Notes under the pieces: generated by a model
Databases searched by the model: none
Seen by the model: only the letters and a program-made list of their open reading frames with translations
Told to the model about the DNA's origin: nothing
Part shown: piece after piece, positions 54,097-63,088 of the stretch
Position numbering within the stretch: the first letter of the stretch is position 1
Layout of the letters: every line of letters starts with the position of its first letter
NCBI RefSeq assembly: GCF_003149185.1
Contig: NZ_QGDO01000001.1
Coordinates: 930,001-994,000, forward strand
Direction of reading: 5' to 3'
DNA: 64,000 bases
Origin: Sediminitomix flava
GTDB lineage: Bacteria; Bacteroidota; Bacteroidia; Cytophagales; Flammeovirgaceae
Made by a program: the position numbers and the translations under genes

Positions 54097-55701
54097 TTAA
54101 CGTCTTACTGGATCGATTGCCATTCCCATTGGCGCATAACCAGAAAGATACATTTCTACTTCACTTCCGTCTAGGTTTGCTCTTTTGACACCAGAGGTTT
54201 CTGGGGCTTGATCTGCTGATCTGTAACTCCAGTAAATTTTATCATTCATCTCGTCTATAGCGATACCTGTGATCCCCACCAAACAAGAGTAAGACAAACC
54301 TTCTAGGTTACCAAATTGATCAAATTCTGAAGCTTCGTAGCTTTCAATTTCTTGAACATTTGTACCATTCAAATCACACATATACAAGCCTGTTTTTAGC
54401 ATTGCAGATGTATTTGGATCAGTACTTGGTACATTCACTGCAAAATAGATTTTATCCTTATACACCTTGAATGTTTTCACAGAAACACCTGCTAGGAGAC
54501 GATCGTGAGCAGTTTTACCATCTCTACTGAAAGTATAGATACTTTGTCCATTATTCGCTTTCGACCAATAGAACTTATCTCCTACCAACTGACCATCACC
54601 ATTCATATTACCCCATCCAATTCCACCTGGCTCACCAGGTTGAGCTGTTGAATTATAAAAAGCGGTTAGTGTATTATTTTTCACAAAATGAGCTGGTAAA
54701 TCTGCTTCTGCTAAGTTTTCAGTAAACTTATTAATTGAACGAAAACCTTCTCTACGATCTAGATAATAGACATTGTTACCTTCTACTGTACCTGCATAGG
54801 GAACATTATTTGCAGAAATAGCATCTAAGATGACTTTCATTTCTTTTGACACAACATCAAAAGCGTATAATTGTCCAGCTGTACCCGAGCCTAAGAAGAA
54901 CGAACCTTCACCAGCATCAAAAACATAAACTTTTCCGTCAGCAACCTCCAAGTCCATAGCATGTGCCGCAGAAAACTCTGTAGCCATCGCCTCTGTTTCT
55001 GTTCTGACTGTTAGCGGCTTTCTGAAAATTTTCCCTGTTGCTAAATCATGGAAATATAAACCTTGTGCTAACTCTGGTTTCACCTCCACTTCAAAAGTAG
55101 AATTCAACACCTCTTCTCCGTCATTGACAGTAAGAAGAATATGATACATACCTGCTTCTTCCCAAGCCATTTTCACAGATGATTCCGTAAATGTTTCTCC
55201 ATTCCCGAAATCCCATGAGTAGCTCACATCTTTGCCTTCATAAGTAAAAACCTTAGCACTGAAAGTCACAGAATCTTGCATTTCGATTGCCTCTTTATCC
55301 ATCAGAAGCTTTGGCATTGGTTTTACCACATTGATATCTAAAGATGTGCTTTCTTTGACACCATTTGCATCCGTGACATCCAAGTTAATGGTATAACTAC
55401 CTGGTAAATCGTAACGGATGGTATCTGGAGTTAAACCTGAATAACTATCCGCTTTATTCAAATCATTTTTTAAATAACCTTCTGGAAATGACCATTCGTG
55501 AGACACTGCATTTTTTGAAGCATTTATTACGACAACATTAGCAGGTGCTTCAAGTGGATTTTCAACAGTAACTTCATTGGCTAATTTCAAACCTGCCGTA
55601 ATTGGTAGACTCTCTGAGTCTTCTGTCTGACAAGCACCCATGCCTATAGCTAACGCAAAAATGCCTGCAAACTTCAATCTATTTAATACGCTCTTTTTCA
55701 T
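54097..55701 (-). CDS. PKD-domain lipoprotein with propeller, sus-operon member
   Basis: A 534-residue lipoprotein (AIGMGAC, lipid Cys24, followed by Q-T-E-D). Two PKD-like domains fill about 40-125 and 130-205 ('VSHEWSFPEG', 'VSYSWDFGNGETF'). Residues about 210-534 are a beta-propeller of the YWTD/LDL-receptor-B kind, with 'YFHDLATGKIFRKPL', 'KFYWSKANNGQSIYTFSRDG' and 'DKIYWSYRSADQ' followed by 'VKRANLDGSEVEMY'. It is the fourth gene after SusC and the 59-bp spacing supports co-transcription. A surface glycan-binding or substrate-holding role is likely; catalysis cannot be excluded. Confidence 0.8.
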   Translation of the reverse strand: MKKSVLNRLKFAGIFALAIGMGACQTEDSESLPITAGLKLANEVTVENPLEAPANVVVINASKNAVSHEWSFPEGYLKNDLNKADSYSGLTPDTIRYDLPGSYTINLDVTDANGVKESTSLDINVVKPMPKLLMDKEAIEMQDSVTFSAKVFTYEGKDVSYSWDFGNGETFTESSVKMAWEEAGMYHILLTVNDGEEVLNSTFEVEVKPELAQGLYFHDLATGKIFRKPLTVRTETEAMATEFSAAHAMDLEVADGKVYVFDAGEGSFFLGSGTAGQLYAFDVVSKEMKVILDAISANNVPYAGTVEGNNVYYLDRREGFRSINKFTENLAEADLPAHFVKNNTLTAFYNSTAQPGEPGGIGWGNMNGDGQLVGDKFYWSKANNGQSIYTFSRDGKTAHDRLLAGVSVKTFKVYKDKIYFAVNVPSTDPNTSAMLKTGLYMCDLNGTNVQEIESYEASEFDQFGNLEGLSYSCLVGITGIAIDEMNDKIYWSYRSADQAPETSGVKRANLDGSEVEMYLSGYAPMGMAIDPVRR

Positions 55702-55760
55702 TTTTGAGATAGATTTAAAACCAAAAAATATCTATTCAAGTATTCTAGTTTAGTACCTAC

Positions 55761-56591
55761 TTATTGGATCATTGCACTGATCTCTCTGTTGTAGATTCTT
55801 GAAATCCCTTTCGTATTTGTTGCTTTGGCTTCAAAGAACATCTCATTCTCTGAAGTGAATACGAACTTAGAACCATCAGCTGATTTAGCAATTACTTCAA
55901 GTACTGAGGCATCTGATTGACTTACTAGCTCTGTAGCACCAACTTCTGTTAGTACCCATTCTGTGATAGGAGGCTCATCTCCTTCTGATTCTTCTACGAC
56001 AACTTCTTCAAAGAATGTCATGAAGGTTTCCAAATCATAAATGGCTAAATCATCTACAAATACTGATTGTAAAAACTCATGAGAGAGTTCAGGTACAATC
56101 TCGTTTGCAATTTCATTGATGAGAACAGATTCAATAGAGCTTAAGTAGCTTAAATCCTCTTCTTTTACAGGCGCATATTCTGGAAGAATAAGATGTGCAT
56201 GGTCTGTGATATAAGCACTCTGCGCTGTTTGCCAGTCTTCAATGAAGTTTTCTGATTTAGTGAAAATATTTCCTTTCTCACCTAAGGCTTCATCATCTAC
56301 TTTCTTATTGTAGGCATAAGTCTCTTCCCCTGAAGTAATCGAATATGTCAATGTATAAGATTGAAGTATCCAAGCATTGATTTCTACACTTTCAATGTTA
56401 TCATCTTGTCCCCAATATCTAACTCTCAGATCAAACTCTTTCCCTGCAGCTGAAGCCTTAACCCTATCCATTGTAATTGTTGGAGCATCACCTGTTACAG
56501 TCCCTTGATCGGCTAAAGGATCGTTTTCCTCACAGCCCGTAAAAAATAGGACTGCAAGTACTAAAAGTATGGTATATGTCAATCTTGTCAT
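55761..56591 (-). CDS. SusE-position lipoprotein of unknown family
   Basis: A 276-residue lipoprotein from the ATG giving MTRLTYTILLVLAVLFFTGC (lipid Cys20, followed by EEND); the longer frame starts at GTG inside the SusD gene. After a short linker an Ig-like start ('APTITMDRVKASAAGKEFDL') is seen, then an acidic, mostly helical part and a final beta-rich segment ('KFVFTSENEMFFEAKATNTKG'). It follows SusD by 35 bp, the place where SusE/SusF-type surface glycan-binding proteins are encoded. I do not recognise a known domain, so the glycan-binding role rests on position. Confidence 0.7.
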   Translation of the reverse strand: MTRLTYTILLVLAVLFFTGCEENDPLADQGTVTGDAPTITMDRVKASAAGKEFDLRVRYWGQDDNIESVEINAWILQSYTLTYSITSGEETYAYNKKVDDEALGEKGNIFTKSENFIEDWQTAQSAYITDHAHLILPEYAPVKEEDLSYLSSIESVLINEIANEIVPELSHEFLQSVFVDDLAIYDLETFMTFFEEVVVEESEGDEPPITEWVLTEVGATELVSQSDASVLEVIAKSADGSKFVFTSENEMFFEAKATNTKGISRIYNREISAMIQ

Positions 56592-56626
56592 GATTTCTAT
56601 TTTTAAGGTTAAAAAAAGATGATAGG

Positions 56627-58135
56627 TTATTTTTGCCACCACATTTTTTTAGTAATCCAGTCTTCTGCTTTTGCACCCAATCTCTCGATTTCTGGAAGAT
56701 TGTAGATATACTCCGTTTCTGGATCATAAGGAAGACGGTTGAACCAATCCCCATGCATTTCAGGAAGCACCTGTGAAGGATAAGTCATTCCTCTGAACAC
56801 CGTTGGGTCAAAATTGTATCTACGCATATCCGTCCAAGACTCAGGAGCAAGGTAAAGTGCTACATATTTTTGCTCCATGATATCTGCCAACGTTAGTGCA
56901 TCTACAGATTCAGCTACTAAATCGGAATCCATTAAGTCTTCAACTTCAGAAGTTTCAACACCCAACCTTGCAAGATTCAAGCGAATACCTTCTTGGTAAG
57001 CGGCAAATGCTGTTGATTTATCTCCTGTTTGGAATGCTGCTTCTGCTTTGATGAACTGTAATTCTTCATCTAGGAAAAGAGGCTGAGAGGATAAATCTAA
57101 AGTCCAGTGACCGCCATAAAGTGTTGGGTAATCATTGGCACTCGCTGTTCCTAGCCCTTCCGATACAATAATTCCATTAAAGTTTTCTACTCCACCTTGA
57201 CCTGCATTAGCTGCTGCAGTCATCAGTTTTGCTAAACGAGGATCCTCAAAAGATGCGGACTTTACTTTTGACATAAAGAATGTTGTTGGCAAACTCGTAT
57301 CTAAATCATTTGTAACGTGATCCCACTGCGGTCTAGACTTAGAAGGTCCCATTGGGCTTGTAGACCAAGTTCCAGAACCGTCATATCTATAAAGTGCTCC
57401 TTCAAAACCAACTTGTTCTGCTTCTGAAACAGCTTCTAAAACTTTCGCGTATCTATCTGGCTGAATTGCGGTAAGGTGCAAATGCATTTTAGCTCTTAAG
57501 GCTTTGTTTAGCCCTTCCCACTTTCTGATATCTCCTCCATAAATAAGGTCTTCCCCATTACCCATTGGTAAATCCTTCGCCGTCCCTGCCTTTTCGTATG
57601 CTACATCAGCTTCTGCCAATAAGTTTTCAATGTATTTATACACCTCTTCTTGAGCATCGTAATGCGGATCAATTACTCCTTGAAAAGCTTCATAAACGGG
57701 CATATCACCAAAGTGGTCTGTGGCAAGCATCGTACTGTATGCCATAATCGTTTTACCGACGGCTACATAATTGTAGTTTTCATCTTTTTCTGCACGAAGA
57801 ATCAGGTTATTCACATTTCCTCCTACATCAAAATAATGACGTCTCCATTCTCCAATACGATAAGGGTTTCTGTAATCCCACTTATCATGAAATGAACTCG
57901 TTCCCCACAATGTCGTTCTGTACTGAGTTGTATATGAATCTCGAAGTGTATGCTGATAGAAAGAAATTGAAAGCATTCCTTCAACTCCTGGTAATAAGAA
58001 GTTTGGAGTAGTGGTTACAGGATCATCTTCTGGTTGGTTTACATCCAAAAAGCTATCCATGTCACAGCTTGTTGTTCCTACTAAAAGAACCAACAAGAAT
58101 GTCCATAATTTATATGTTAAATTAAATCTTTTCAT
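56627..58135 (-). CDS. susD: SusD/RagB-like outer-membrane glycan-binding lipoprotein
   Basis: A 502-residue SusD-like protein. I use the ATG giving MKRFNLTYKLWTFLLVLLVG with lipid Cys24 (TTSC-DMDSFLDVNQP); another ATG lies 18 bases upstream within SusC. 'SFLDVNQPEDDP' is the common SusD N-terminus, 'VAVGKTIMAYSTMLATDHFGDMPVYEA' pattern (about 120-145) carries the family W/H-x-F-GD-x-P motif, and 'FIKAEAAFQTGDKSTAFAAYQEGI' pattern (about 365-390) is the TPR-like helix pair. It caps the SusC channel and picks the ligand. This member is of the SusD/RagB-2 type; the substrate is probably a peptidoglycan fragment in this context. Confidence 0.92.
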   Translation of the reverse strand: MKRFNLTYKLWTFLLVLLVGTTSCDMDSFLDVNQPEDDPVTTTPNFLLPGVEGMLSISFYQHTLRDSYTTQYRTTLWGTSSFHDKWDYRNPYRIGEWRRHYFDVGGNVNNLILRAEKDENYNYVAVGKTIMAYSTMLATDHFGDMPVYEAFQGVIDPHYDAQEEVYKYIENLLAEADVAYEKAGTAKDLPMGNGEDLIYGGDIRKWEGLNKALRAKMHLHLTAIQPDRYAKVLEAVSEAEQVGFEGALYRYDGSGTWSTSPMGPSKSRPQWDHVTNDLDTSLPTTFFMSKVKSASFEDPRLAKLMTAAANAGQGGVENFNGIIVSEGLGTASANDYPTLYGGHWTLDLSSQPLFLDEELQFIKAEAAFQTGDKSTAFAAYQEGIRLNLARLGVETSEVEDLMDSDLVAESVDALTLADIMEQKYVALYLAPESWTDMRRYNFDPTVFRGMTYPSQVLPEMHGDWFNRLPYDPETEYIYNLPEIERLGAKAEDWITKKMWWQK

Positions 58136-58139
58136 GTTC

Positions 58140-61100
58140 TTAGAATTTAGCATTTACACCAAATGTGAAACCTTTTGTTGGAGGTACCCCGAAGTAGTCA
58201 ATCCCCATTGTACCCGCACCAGCCGTAGATGAACCTGTAGAGTTCACCTCAGGATCTCCACCTGAATAGTTGGTGAAAAGAAGTAGGTTACGACCTGTTG
58301 CTGAGAACTCCACATCTTTGATTTTCCATTTGTCTAACAACGAATTTGGAAGTCTGTAGCTAAACGTCACATAACGAAGTCTCAACCAATTCACATCTTC
58401 TACAAAGTTGGTTCCTACTTGTTGGTAGTTATCTCTGTAGTAGTCGTAGTCCATCACAACTTCCTTCTCATTCTTTTTATAAGTTGTATTTCCTGCTTCA
58501 TCGGTTACTGGTACTACTCCGTCAAAGACAATTGTTGCATCTCTATAATTCTCTAGCATCTTATCTTGACCGTAAGTAATCATGTGATAACTATTGGCAT
58601 TCAAGACATCGCCTCCAAGACTGCAATCAAATAAGAATGAAAGACCGAAGTTTTTATAAGTAAAGCTGTTTGTCCAACCTGCAATCAAGTCAGGCATTCT
58701 ATCTCCTATATTTTTTCTTTGTGTATCAACAACAGGATAACCATTCTCACCAATAATCATTTGTCCATCAGGTGTTCTTGCATAATCAGTGCCTGTTACA
58801 CCAAATACTGTTTCTCCCACAAATGAGCTACCGTATGCGGTATTCCCCATCACTTGAGCCTGTGCAATCACATATTCTGACACGAAACTTGGTAACTCTT
58901 CAAGAGTAGATTTTGATTGAGATAGGTTCAAAGTTGAATTCCATGTGAAATCCGCTTTCTTGATAATATCTGCATCAATCATTAATTCCCAACCTGAGTT
59001 ATCAATTGTACCTGAGTTAAATGTCTGAATGATATAACCAGTTACTGGAGAAATACGGGCCGTGATAATCTGATCATGAGACACTTGGTTATAAACAGCT
59101 CCTTCTACTCTCAAACGACCATCCAAGAAGGCCATATCAATACCTATTTCTCTAGACTCTGTTCTTTCAGGTTTCAAGTTCGGGTTACCCGCTGTATGGT
59201 AGTTGACAAATCCGCCATTCGCACCCAAGTAAGGAGTCAATGTTGGATACAACTTCTGAATAGGAGCATCCTTACCTACTTGTGCATAAGAGACATGCAA
59301 CTTACCGTATGATAGAATATTATTTTCTGGTAGAAGTTCTCCGAACACAATACCTCCAGAAACTGCTGGATAGAAGAATGACCTGTTGTTTACTGGCATG
59401 GTAGAAGACCAGTCATTACGACCTGTAACGTTTACATAAGCCACACCTTTATAGTCCAACTTCACATCTCCGAATACACCAACTCTATTTCTTTTTCGTG
59501 TTGATTGTTTCGAAAATACCTCTTCCATATTATTGATAGAGATCAAATCTTTATTCAGTAGTCCTCTACCTTCTTGAATGGCTCCATAGCTTTCATACAT
59601 TTCAACGTTATTACCAACCAAAGCACTCAATGTAAAACTTTGATTAAAAGTCTTGTTGAAAGATGCAGTTATCGTTGAAGTTGTAATAGAACTCATTGAC
59701 ATCACTCTGTCCATTCCCCCTTGGAAATAACCGACAGTAGAATAGGCCATCTTTCTCTCATATTTGTTTGTGTACTCGTCACGTCCGAGTCGGTATGAGA
59801 TATTGAGTGATTCAAAAGGTTGCCAGTTCAGATTCGTATTTACGATCAAACGATTGTTTTGCTCCTCTACAGGGTTATGATCTAAAACCCAAAGCTTGTT
59901 ATCAAATTGAGGACCTGCTTCTGTATCAGTCACTAGACTAGGAAGTGCCCAAACCTTTTCTCCATTTGCTTCCTTGTAATGAGTAATGTCTTTTGTAGAC
60001 GGCCAAAGCATTACATTTCTTGCAAAACCACCTGAATAATTTAAAGCACCACGTATGTTTGTAGAATTGATGTAGTTGGCTGATGCTCCTACTCTTAGAT
60101 TATCTCTAAGTTTGAAAGTACCTTTTAATAGTATACTTGTTTTATCATAACCTGTCATAGGTACTACCCCATCTTGTGTAAGATTATTGATAGATGCATA
60201 CGCCGTTGTATTTTCAGTTCCTCCAGAAATTGTTGCACTGTTGGTAAACGCTGCCGCTGTTTGGTAAAAATTCTCAGGATTATTATATGTCTTTTCATCG
60301 GGTCTAAGAAGCGGTCCCCACATCATCATGGTTTCATCGTTTGCAAGACCAAGACTACCCTGTGAATATTTTTTTTGTTGCTCTGGTAACCTTCCTACTT
60401 TATCAATATCTACCGAGCTAGAAAATGTCACTTGTGTTTCACCTGCTTTACCACTTTTAGTTGTGATAATAATTGCTCCGTTGGCACCATCCATACCGTA
60501 AAGCGCTGCAGCTGCAGGACCTTTCAAAACAGTCATGCTTTCAATATCATTTGGGTTGATATCGGCGGCCCTGTTTACCCCACCATTTTGAGATGAGTTA
60601 TCGATCGGAATACCATCAATGACAAAAAGTGGTTGGTTATCTCCTGTAAGTGAATTGGCTCCACGAATCATAATCTGAGAAGATGCACCTGGCATACCTC
60701 CACCTGAAGTAATCTGAACCCCTGCTACTTTACCTTGTAGCGCATTAACCATGTTAGACTGCTTAGATTGTACAAGTTCTGCAGCATTCACTTCTTGTAC
60801 AGCATAGTTCAAAGCTTTCTTTTCTTGCTTTACCCCAAAAGCAGTTACTACAACTTCCTGAAGTTCTTCAGCATCAATTTCCATGAATACTTCCACCTCA
60901 GACTCAGTACCGATCTCTACTTCTTGCGGCTTATAGCCCACATAAGTAATCAATAGGGCTGTTTTTCCTTCTGGTACGAGCAATGTGAATGCTCCGTCAA
61001 AATTGGTGATTGTACCATTTGAAGTACCCTTTACAACAATGTTTGCACCAATGACTGCAGTTTTGTCTGATGCATCTCGGACGACACCGCTAATTGTTCT

Positions 61101-61172
61101 TTCCTGAGCAAATGTCAAGGTAGAGCAGAACAATGCGATCATCCCAAAGAGTGAAACCTTTAGTAACCTCAT
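58140..61172 (-). CDS. susC: SusC/RagA-family TonB-dependent transporter
   Basis: A 1010-residue outer-membrane transporter from the ATG giving MRLLKVSLFG; the longer frame starts at TTG. A signal peptide (TFAQ, about 22) leads to a carboxypeptidase-like regulatory domain ('ISGVVRDASDKTAVIGANIVVKG' pattern, about 26-48), the TonB-box-like 'EEVVVTAFG', the plug with the SusC signature 'LFVIDGIPIDN' (about 190-200), and the barrel ending 'VNAKF' in phenylalanine. No N-terminal STN or anti-sigma-type domain is present, so it is not controlled by a FecR-like pathway. It is first in the operon and overlaps no neighbour; SusD starts 4 bp later. Confidence 0.95.
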   Translation of the reverse strand: MRLLKVSLFGMIALFCSTLTFAQERTISGVVRDASDKTAVIGANIVVKGTSNGTITNFDGAFTLLVPEGKTALLITYVGYKPQEVEIGTESEVEVFMEIDAEELQEVVVTAFGVKQEKKALNYAVQEVNAAELVQSKQSNMVNALQGKVAGVQITSGGGMPGASSQIMIRGANSLTGDNQPLFVIDGIPIDNSSQNGGVNRAADINPNDIESMTVLKGPAAAALYGMDGANGAIIITTKSGKAGETQVTFSSSVDIDKVGRLPEQQKKYSQGSLGLANDETMMMWGPLLRPDEKTYNNPENFYQTAAAFTNSATISGGTENTTAYASINNLTQDGVVPMTGYDKTSILLKGTFKLRDNLRVGASANYINSTNIRGALNYSGGFARNVMLWPSTKDITHYKEANGEKVWALPSLVTDTEAGPQFDNKLWVLDHNPVEEQNNRLIVNTNLNWQPFESLNISYRLGRDEYTNKYERKMAYSTVGYFQGGMDRVMSMSSITTSTITASFNKTFNQSFTLSALVGNNVEMYESYGAIQEGRGLLNKDLISINNMEEVFSKQSTRKRNRVGVFGDVKLDYKGVAYVNVTGRNDWSSTMPVNNRSFFYPAVSGGIVFGELLPENNILSYGKLHVSYAQVGKDAPIQKLYPTLTPYLGANGGFVNYHTAGNPNLKPERTESREIGIDMAFLDGRLRVEGAVYNQVSHDQIITARISPVTGYIIQTFNSGTIDNSGWELMIDADIIKKADFTWNSTLNLSQSKSTLEELPSFVSEYVIAQAQVMGNTAYGSSFVGETVFGVTGTDYARTPDGQMIIGENGYPVVDTQRKNIGDRMPDLIAGWTNSFTYKNFGLSFLFDCSLGGDVLNANSYHMITYGQDKMLENYRDATIVFDGVVPVTDEAGNTTYKKNEKEVVMDYDYYRDNYQQVGTNFVEDVNWLRLRYVTFSYRLPNSLLDKWKIKDVEFSATGRNLLLFTNYSGGDPEVNSTGSSTAGAGTMGIDYFGVPPTKGFTFGVNAKF

Positions 61173-61894
61173 ATCCAAAAATTACTGTTTACAAAAAATG
61201 TTATCTCGTGGTTTTATAGATCAAAGGATGTAATCATATCAGTTGTATTCCTTATCCACGATGTGAAATTGACACTTATGAGATTTAAAATCCTCACTGA
61301 AAATAAGGATAAACAGAAATACACATTTAAGATGATAGGTAGAATTTAGCTATAAAATACTAAATATCAACCCATTAAATTCACTCCTCAAAAATTCCTG
61401 TATCCTTTATTTCATCATCATTTTTAGAGAATTGGTGGTTACTTAGCAGAAGGTGTATGAAATCTAAGTAAAACTCTAAAAACATCTGTTTAATTAAAAT
61501 TTCAGAAATTTGGTATCATTCAAATAATCTAATGTTAAAAAATACCAAAGGACAAGGTGCAAAATTTAAAGCTTAGCTTCACATAATGATTGTTAAGCCT
61601 AAGTAGTTGAATAAGTGATTTTGGGTTTAAAAAAATATTGTTCTTTGAGAAACTCTAAAAACTCATAAATGAAAGAAGGAGACGAACACAGTTCTTCAGA
61701 CTCGACATTTTAGCAAACTTTGGAGTCTAAAGCCTCTAATTTCCATTTCTTAATTCGAAGACCACTTCATTAACTCTTCGAATAGAATACCCGAAATCAT
61801 TTATCACAGTAATTATTTCACTTTCAAATAAAAAAGCCCTAAAAAGACATAATGCTTTCTAGGGCTTGAACCTCTAAATATGTATTGAAAAATC
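61173..61894. other. 722-bp region upstream of susC
   Basis: No frame of 60 codons. It must hold the susC promoter on the minus strand, but I could not find a convincing TTTG/TAnnTTTG pair. An 8-bp inverted repeat TTTGGTAT-N25-ATACCAAA lies at 61509-61549. The right end holds the terminator of the BatC-like gene. The long leader would suit regulated transcription by the nearby two-component system. Confidence 0.4.
61829..61867 (-). terminator. Intrinsic terminator of the BatC-like gene
   Basis: On the minus strand AAGCCCTA and further pairs meet TAGGGCTT, then TTTTATTTG. It begins 27 bases after the stop. Confidence 0.8.
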
Positions 61895-62809
61895 TTACCA
61901 ATCTGGTCGGTCAGAATTTTGTGGTTTCTTAGACTTACGCTTCAATTGCTGATAATACTGTTGCTCTTTATTTTTCAAAGCTTCCAATATCATTTTAGCC
62001 TGATCTTCAGACATCTGTATCTCTTCCATACGCTGCTGCTTTTGCTGCATACGCTGTTGTTTTTCTTCTTCCGCTTTTTCCTCTTCAGATTGCTCAGGTT
62101 GTTGCTCTTTTTCGCTTTCAGATTCTTTTCCTTCCTGATCCTGATTTTCCTTCTCTTCGGCGTCTTTTTCGTCATCAGACTTATCAGACTCCTGTTCTTT
62201 ATTCTCTTTCTCAGATTCCTCTTTTTCTTTAGATTCATCTGAGTCTTCATTTTCTTTATCCTGATCGGAATTCTCCTTATTCTCCTGTTCTTTATTCTGC
62301 TCGTCTTGGTCTCCTTTTTCGTCTTTATTTTGATCGTCTTGGTTCTGCTGATTTTGCTGTTGCTGATCTTGCTCCTCCTTCATTTTCTTGACAATCTCAT
62401 AATTTTGGCGAGTGACCTCATTCGTTGGGTCAGCCTTCAAAGCTTCTTTAAATGAAAAAATAGATCTTTCCAGATCTGGTTTTTCACCTTCCACAGCCAT
62501 CATTCCCAATTGGTGATAAGCCGCCGACTTCACCATATTATCATTATTCCTACTCAACTGCTCATAAAGCGGTTTTGCACTATCCTTTTGCCCTGCTTTG
62601 TAATAAGCATGAGCTAAATTTAAAAGTACAGCCGCATCTTCCACTTCTTCAGTGTAAACCAGATGTTTGTATTTTTCTATGGCAGTATTATAATCTGAGG
62701 CGAGAAAAGCTTCTTTGGCAGCTTCTTTATACTCATTAATACGAGCAATCTTAGTAGGATCAACAGACCCTAGCATTGTCAAAAGTAAGATAGCAAGTAA
62801 GTGCTTCAT
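61895..62809 (-). CDS. BatC-like TPR protein with low-complexity acidic tail
   Basis: A 304-residue exported protein: signal peptide (about 1-16, LLTMLGS), three TPR repeats (about 25-145, with 'AFLASDYNTAIEKYKHLVYT', 'LLNLAHAYYKAGQKDSAKPL' and 'SIFSFKEALKADPTN'), then a 110-residue stretch made almost only of E, Q, K, D, N and S, and a basic end with 'EALKNKEQQYYQQLKRKSKK'. This is the layout of BatC/BatE aerotolerance proteins of Bacteroidota. The usual Bat neighbours (MoxR ATPase, BatA/B with VWA domains) are not next to it here. The low-complexity DNA gives several long false frames on both strands. Confidence 0.75.
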   Translation of the reverse strand: MKHLLAILLLTMLGSVDPTKIARINEYKEAAKEAFLASDYNTAIEKYKHLVYTEEVEDAAVLLNLAHAYYKAGQKDSAKPLYEQLSRNNDNMVKSAAYHQLGMMAVEGEKPDLERSIFSFKEALKADPTNEVTRQNYEIVKKMKEEQDQQQQNQQNQDDQNKDEKGDQDEQNKEQENKENSDQDKENEDSDESKEKEESEKENKEQESDKSDDEKDAEEKENQDQEGKESESEKEQQPEQSEEEKAEEEKQQRMQQKQQRMEEIQMSEDQAKMILEALKNKEQQYYQQLKRKSKKPQNSDRPDW

Positions 62810-63026
62810 GATTTAAAAAGAATAAAAATGATTGACAGTACGATGTATAGACCATATTTCGGACTGTATACTAATGTGGAATATACGACTTCGGATATCT
62901 TTAGTAAAATGTCTTTTTGTTTGAGAAAGGATTTTTAAGATAGTTTAAGAATAGTAATCAACACATTCATATTATTCTATTTCCTTCTCATATTCATGAT
63001 TAAAGTGAATGAAGGAAAAATTCCTA

Positions 63027-63057
63027 TTTTAAAAGCTATCAAACTAGCTTACCTTTG
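63027..63057 (+). promoter_or_regulatory. Promoter of the glycosyltransferase gene
   Basis: TTTT (-33) is followed after 19 bases by a perfect TACCTTTG (-7). Transcription would start near 63062, before the ATG at 63089, which supports that ATG over an in-frame one at 62996. Confidence 0.55.
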
Positions 63058-63088
63058 TACAACAGCACGAATTCGATCAGGGTATCAG

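Noticed and set aside
61919-62250. Reading frames of 107 codons (+) and 86 codons (-) in the BatC-like gene
   Set aside because: They come from the low-complexity GAA/CAA-type tract read in other frames; poly-Leu/Phe and poly-Lys products.
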